Assembly: GCA_045615345.1 (NCBI GenBank)
Contig: JAZLER010000034.1
Span: 1-64,000 of the forward strand
DNA from: Fumia sp045615345
GTDB taxonomy: Bacteria > Bacillota > Clostridia > Oscillospirales > Ruminococcaceae
Length of the DNA: 64,000 nt
Reading direction: 5' to 3'
Notes under the pieces: generated by a model
The model's database searches: none
What the model was told of the DNA's origin: nothing
The model's input: the letters and a program-made list of their open reading frames with translations, nothing else
Shown here: piece by piece, positions 60,769 through 64,000 of the stretch
Layout of the letters: every line of letters begins with the position of its first letter
How positions within the stretch are numbered: position 1 is the stretch's first letter
Position numbers and translations under genes: made by a program

Positions 60769-62107
60769 TATCCTTTCTTTCTTTTTCCCTTTTGGCGTCC
60801 TTTACCCAGGGGTGATTTTCAAGAATAGTTTCCTCGGACAGAATGTCTGCGGATTTCACACACTCTTCAATAGCCTCGGACTCATTCACAATAATATCGC
60901 GGTTTAACACAAAACTTACATCTTCGTTTTTAAAATCACCCTTGTCCGTAATTTCAAGCCACAGTTTCACAAAATACATAAGCTCACCAAGTGACACTAA
61001 AAACTCCGACTCAATGCTGTTGCAATCAAGGTCTAAATCGGCATACAAAAACTTAAGCGCTACACCTGAAGCATTTTTGAAATCTTCAGTCTGGGTATCA
61101 ACCCCACGCCCTGCCTCGTAAAGGTCCTTTCTGTCGAGCGACAGATGTCTTGCCACCATATCAGTCGAAATGTTGCTCGACTTGACATCAAGTCCACCGT
61201 CATCTGTAACCTTGACAGCCTTGTATCGGGAAAGATTTTTCCGAAACTCTCCAAGCCCCTGACCATCGTAATTCTTAACAACCAGAATGGAATTCGGCAC
61301 ATCGCAAATCGTGTTCGAGTCATCGGATTTGAGCAAATCATAATCATCAATAAGCGATTTCGTATAACGGATAAGTGAAATTTCCTCCTCGTTGTACTTA
61401 AACGGAATGAAAGGAATTTTCATAAAATTATACCCCATACCATCAAGGGTAATATGCTGAGAATTCACCCTCTGTGGGTCGTTATAAAGTCTGCCGTTTT
61501 CTAAAATGTAGTAGTAAACACCAGACAAATCCCATTTTTCCACAGCAGTCAGAATCTTTTTACCACGCTTAATTCCATACACCCTGATAACCCCGTCAAG
61601 GCTTAACTTCTCACTGTCCGACCAGATGGGAATTACTTCCTCGGACGGAATTTTCTTAAAACGCAATTCCCCGTTTTCAAAGTAAACATAAAGCCAGCCG
61701 ATGCCTTTTACTACCGCCTCCTTACAGAGATTTTTGAGGCGGTTTTTAAGTTTTGCATCAAAAACTCCGTTTAAGATTTTTGAAAACTCCTCATTCTCGC
61801 AAGAAACAGAAAACTCGCGACCAAAAAGGTACTCTGCCTTCTGGTCAACGAGTTTTTTGAAAAATGAATGCGCTATTCGACAGTTGGAGAGATTTTTATC
61901 CTCAACCAATGTACCGTCCTCACCAATCACCATTCGCTTTCTCGAAAGGATGTCGTTAATCCCCTCGTAATACCTTGCACCGCAAAGCATTTCCCCGCGT
62001 TTTTCCGAGTTTAAGAAATTCTTTACTTTTTCAAGAATTTCCTTTTCGCTTGTGACTACCTCACCTTCGAAAACTCTTTTTTCACCTTTTTTTCCGAAAA
62101 AAATCAT
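60737..62107 (-). CDS. Phage portal protein (SPP1 gp6-like)
   Basis: A 456-residue portal. ARYYEGINDILSRKR, the FFKKLVDQKAEYLFGREFSV segment, VVKGIGWLYVYF and NASGVALKFLYADLD are SPP1-family motifs. It forms the dodecameric DNA gate. It is preceded by a terminator that cuts it off from the barnase cassette; no promoter was found in the short gap. Confidence 0.93.
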   Translation of the reverse strand: MIFFGKKGEKRVFEGEVVTSEKEILEKVKNFLNSEKRGEMLCGARYYEGINDILSRKRMVIGEDGTLVEDKNLSNCRIAHSFFKKLVDQKAEYLFGREFSVSCENEEFSKILNGVFDAKLKNRLKNLCKEAVVKGIGWLYVYFENGELRFKKIPSEEVIPIWSDSEKLSLDGVIRVYGIKRGKKILTAVEKWDLSGVYYYILENGRLYNDPQRVNSQHITLDGMGYNFMKIPFIPFKYNEEEISLIRYTKSLIDDYDLLKSDDSNTICDVPNSILVVKNYDGQGLGEFRKNLSRYKAVKVTDDGGLDVKSSNISTDMVARHLSLDRKDLYEAGRGVDTQTEDFKNASGVALKFLYADLDLDCNSIESEFLVSLGELMYFVKLWLEITDKGDFKNEDVSFVLNRDIIVNESEAIEECVKSADILSEETILENHPWVKDAKREKERKDNENGRNASND

Positions 62108-62140
62108 ATTTTTTCCTTCCTTTCTTTTTAAAAATTTTCA

Positions 62141-62168
62141 ACAAAAAACCACGCCGTCAGCGTGGTCA
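62141..62168 (-). terminator. Terminator of the barnase/barstar cassette
   Basis: ACCACGC (62148-62154) pairs with GCGTGGT (62160-62166); minus-strand T-run follows. Confidence 0.82.
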
Positions 62169-62209
62169 TTTATCTTCGTATTAAAAAATTTGTAAGCTCT
62201 GAGTATGCC

Positions 62210-62360
62210 TTACCCAATTGTTTCATAATCAAAAGGATGATCACTGTCAGCCCACAGTTTTTTATTCTCTTCCAGTAATTCGTGCATTATTTTTAAATGT
62301 TTATCAAACCCCGGCGGTAAAGTCTTTTCACCTTTGATAATCAATTTCCACAACTTTCAT
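62210..62360 (-). pseudogene. Barstar-like remnant with internal deletion
   Basis: ATG at 62360 gives MKVVEIDYQR then stop. In another frame the rest reads IIKGEKTLPPGFDKHLKIMH to a stop at 62210. The two halves match the ends of the neighbouring barstar copy; the middle is missing, with ATTGATTA-type microhomology at the join. Confidence 0.65.
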
Positions 62361-62375
62361 AATCTCACCTTGAAA

Positions 62376-62938
62376 TCAGCTTAAAATTTCATAAGAAAAC
62401 GGTTTGAACCGAGTTTTTGAACGAAACTCAATATTTCCATCTAAAATATTATGCATTATATCCAAGTGTTTTTTAAAGCCGGAATGCAAACTTTTTTCGC
62501 CTTTAATTACAATTTTTTCTATATCTATACTGCCTGCGAGCAAATCCCAGAAAGCTGACCAATTTACAGGCGAAGCCAATAAATCAAAGCTTGTTTTTTG
62601 CTGACTGTTTTCTTCTTTTTCTGCGTTAAAATCCTCGTGAATACTTGAAGTATTCACTGCGGTTTTACCTTGAAAATACTAAAAAAACAGTGGCAAAAAA
62701 TTCTTATGAACCTGAAAGAGCTAAAAATTTGTGATTTTTCAAGGCGGCAGGGCGAAGGAATACGACTGTATTTCAAGCCCGACAACGCCGAAAAAACCGA
62801 ATTTTGGCTATTTCAGGCAAGTTTGGATTTGTTGGTTTCGCCTGCGTACCACTCGGGAAAATCAAGAGCAACCCTGATTCTTTCGTGCAATTCATAGAGA
62901 CTCTTACACCCTGTAAAATCAATTTCCACTATCTTCAT
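62376..62938 (-). pseudogene. Barstar-like gene interrupted by a MITE-like insertion
   Basis: The start at 62938 (MKIVEIDFTGCKSLYELHER, RBS AGAGGTGA) continues to ALDFPEWYAGE, like barstar's LPEYYGENLDALWD. The match breaks at about 62848. It resumes at about 62566 with VNWSAFWDLLAGSIDIEKIV and KHLDIMHNIL to a stop at 62376. Barstar is the intracellular inhibitor of barnase and lies ten bases after the barnase stop here. The interruption should inactivate it. Confidence 0.75.
62567..62848. mobile_element. MITE-like insertion in the barstar gene
   Basis: About 280 bp with imperfect inverted ends: CAGGCGAAGCCAATAAATC at the left and GATTTGTTGGTTTCGCCTG at the right. The core from TGCGTTAAAATCCTCG, with the hairpin GAATACTTGAAGTATTC and then CTGCGGTTTT, matches the reverse complement of the MITE core at 51424-51728. 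Confidence 0.7.
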
Positions 62939-62948
62939 AATCTCACCT

Positions 62949-63502
62949 CTAAATAATTTCGTAAAATGTCTTGTAATGGTCGTATGTAACGAATACGAGC
63001 CCGTCATTTGACCAGACGATTCTTTGTCCATTACGCTTTCCATCAATGTAGTTAATATCTGCCTCATACCAGATTCTGCCGGGAGCATACGGTAAATGTC
63101 CATTATTGTTACGATACTTACTTCCACCAATCATTTTTTCCGGAAAAAATTTATTGGAGCTTTTTGGGGTTTCCACCCTGTGTTTAAAGCATCCTCATAA
63201 CTGATATAATTCCCCGGCAACTTACCTGAATATTTTACCGTCCGGTCAGCACCGGAGAACCCGTCTATTGTCGCCGTACCTGCCTGTATCGTTTCCATCG
63301 GTATAATACTGCAACGACAGTTGGGATGCAGCTCCGGCTTCCTCTCAGGGGTTTCATCAATTCGCCAGATTTTCCCCTGCATATCTTCACAATCAAGGCA
63401 TCTGATTAAGTCATTCACAGAAACCCAGTGCTTGTATTTTTTGCTTATCCCCAACCTTGGCGACAGTTTTTTCTTTTTTGAAGCGGCTGCCATAACAGCC
63501 AT
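62949..63502 (-). pseudogene. MuF-like/barnase toxin split by a frameshift
   Basis: From ATG at 63502 (MAVMAAASKKKKL, behind TTGGAGG) the protein has a short stretch like the end of phage minor-head proteins (CLDCEDMQGKIW, HPNCRCSIIPM), then a barnase domain: KLPGNYISYEDALNTGW, APGRIWYEADINY (catalytic Glu), GQRIVWS (Arg) and VTYDHYKTFYEI (His). The first frame ends at 63131. The rest is in the -1 frame. The break lies in T TTT TTC, where a -1 slip restores the full domain. MuF-linked polymorphic toxins are a known class in temperate phages. Its barstar partner is broken too. Confidence 0.78.
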
Positions 63503-63539
63503 ATTTACCTCCAATTTTCCACCTCCATTCTAACATAAT

Positions 63540-64000
63540 TTTTAATTATTGTAAACATTCGTACCACAACACATCATATTAATTTCCGTGCACGCCCCAA
63601 AGTTATCTGAAACCACTTCACCCCGTGCACCTTTTCGGAACATCACCACTTACAATATATAATAAACGCTTGCCCCTTAATTGTTCACGCCCCAAAGCTG
63701 TCATTTTAATTTTGCATTCATTCTGCACTCTGCATTAATTCTGCCCTTTGCACTCATTTGGCACTTTACATTCATTATGCATTATGAATTTTGCACTCTG
63801 CATTAATTCTGCGCGCCCCAAACCCGTTTTTTCCACTTTGAGGCGCGCTCATATGAGGTCGCAGTTGTAAGGGTTTGCTCCCCACAATAACTCATATTCT
63901 ATCTCCGTGCACGCCCCAAACCTGCGTTTTGTATCTCTGCGCAACTTTTCTTGTAAAAAGTTTGACGGAGCAGTTTCCTGCCCCGTCTTTTTACATGAAA
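63540..64000. other. Gene-free repeat-rich right end
   Basis: No gene is supported in these 460 bases. The motif (G/T)(C/T)(A/G)CGCCCCAAA occurs near 63590, 63686, 63812 and 63906, two of them as CCGTGCACGCCCCAAA. GCACTCTGCATTAATTCTGC occurs twice (about 63729 and 63796) in a TGCATT-rich stretch. The block lies upstream of the minus-strand cassette and prophage genes, so regulatory or packaging sites are possible. Confidence 0.5.

Overview
The window looks like a chromosome segment of a low-GC, gut-type clostridium (Firmicutes, Oscillospiraceae-like). Reasons: a complete Firmicutes-order rimP-nusA-ylxR-L7Ae-infB-rbfA-nrnA-truB-ribF operon, strong AGGAGG ribosome binding sites, a SigH-like sigma factor, secreted dockerin-bearing proteins, and a PBSX-like (xkd) contractile prophage. 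No 16S or species marker is present, so the assignment stays at this level.

Layout. 1-2.1 kb: decayed surface-protein fragment, degV and a tyrosine recombinase, all on the minus strand. 2.1-2.76 kb: a gene-free AT-rich stretch with a 14-bp-arm palindrome and five degenerate ~75-bp tandem repeats. 2.76-17.7 kb: five secreted dockerin proteins, one minus-strand and four in a tight plus-strand operon, all built from the same modules (discoidin-like module, DUF4855-type central domain, second discoidin-like module, dockerin). 17.7-25.5 kb: the rimP-ribF translation operon behind a consensus promoter and leader hairpin. 25.5-28.2 kb: dCMP deaminase, AI-2E-family permease, zinc-ribbon protein, a tRNA-like element and a sigma factor.

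From about 28.4 kb to the right end the window is a disrupted PBSX/SPP1-like prophage read on the minus strand. Head: portal, scaffold, terminase large subunit, capsid, connectors. Tail: sheath, tube, frameshifted chaperone, tape-measure remnant, XkdP to XkdX, kelch-like fibre. Lysis: small holin-like proteins, M23 and C1A peptidases. It is broken at six places by what look like polymorphic toxin/immunity cassettes: after the lysis genes, after the tail fibre, after the tape-measure remnant, between scaffold and terminase, between terminase and capsid, and upstream of the portal (a barnase/barstar pair).

The toxins share two N-terminal types with exchangeable C-termini. One has a toxin-44-like end. 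Three share another C-terminal domain, and each of these three is encoded tail-to-tail with a plus-strand multi-pass membrane protein that has its own TTGAAA-N17-TATAAT-type promoter. Co-directional small membrane proteins (family A) close the other cassettes and are followed by a REP-like repeat and, in front of phage genes, by copies of one terminator. Several cassettes have lost the toxin but kept the putative immunity genes. The tape measure is reduced to about 100 codons. I read this as a defective prophage acting as a reservoir and possible delivery or expression platform for toxin/immunity cassettes. The gene structures are seen in the sequence; the toxin and immunity roles are inferred.
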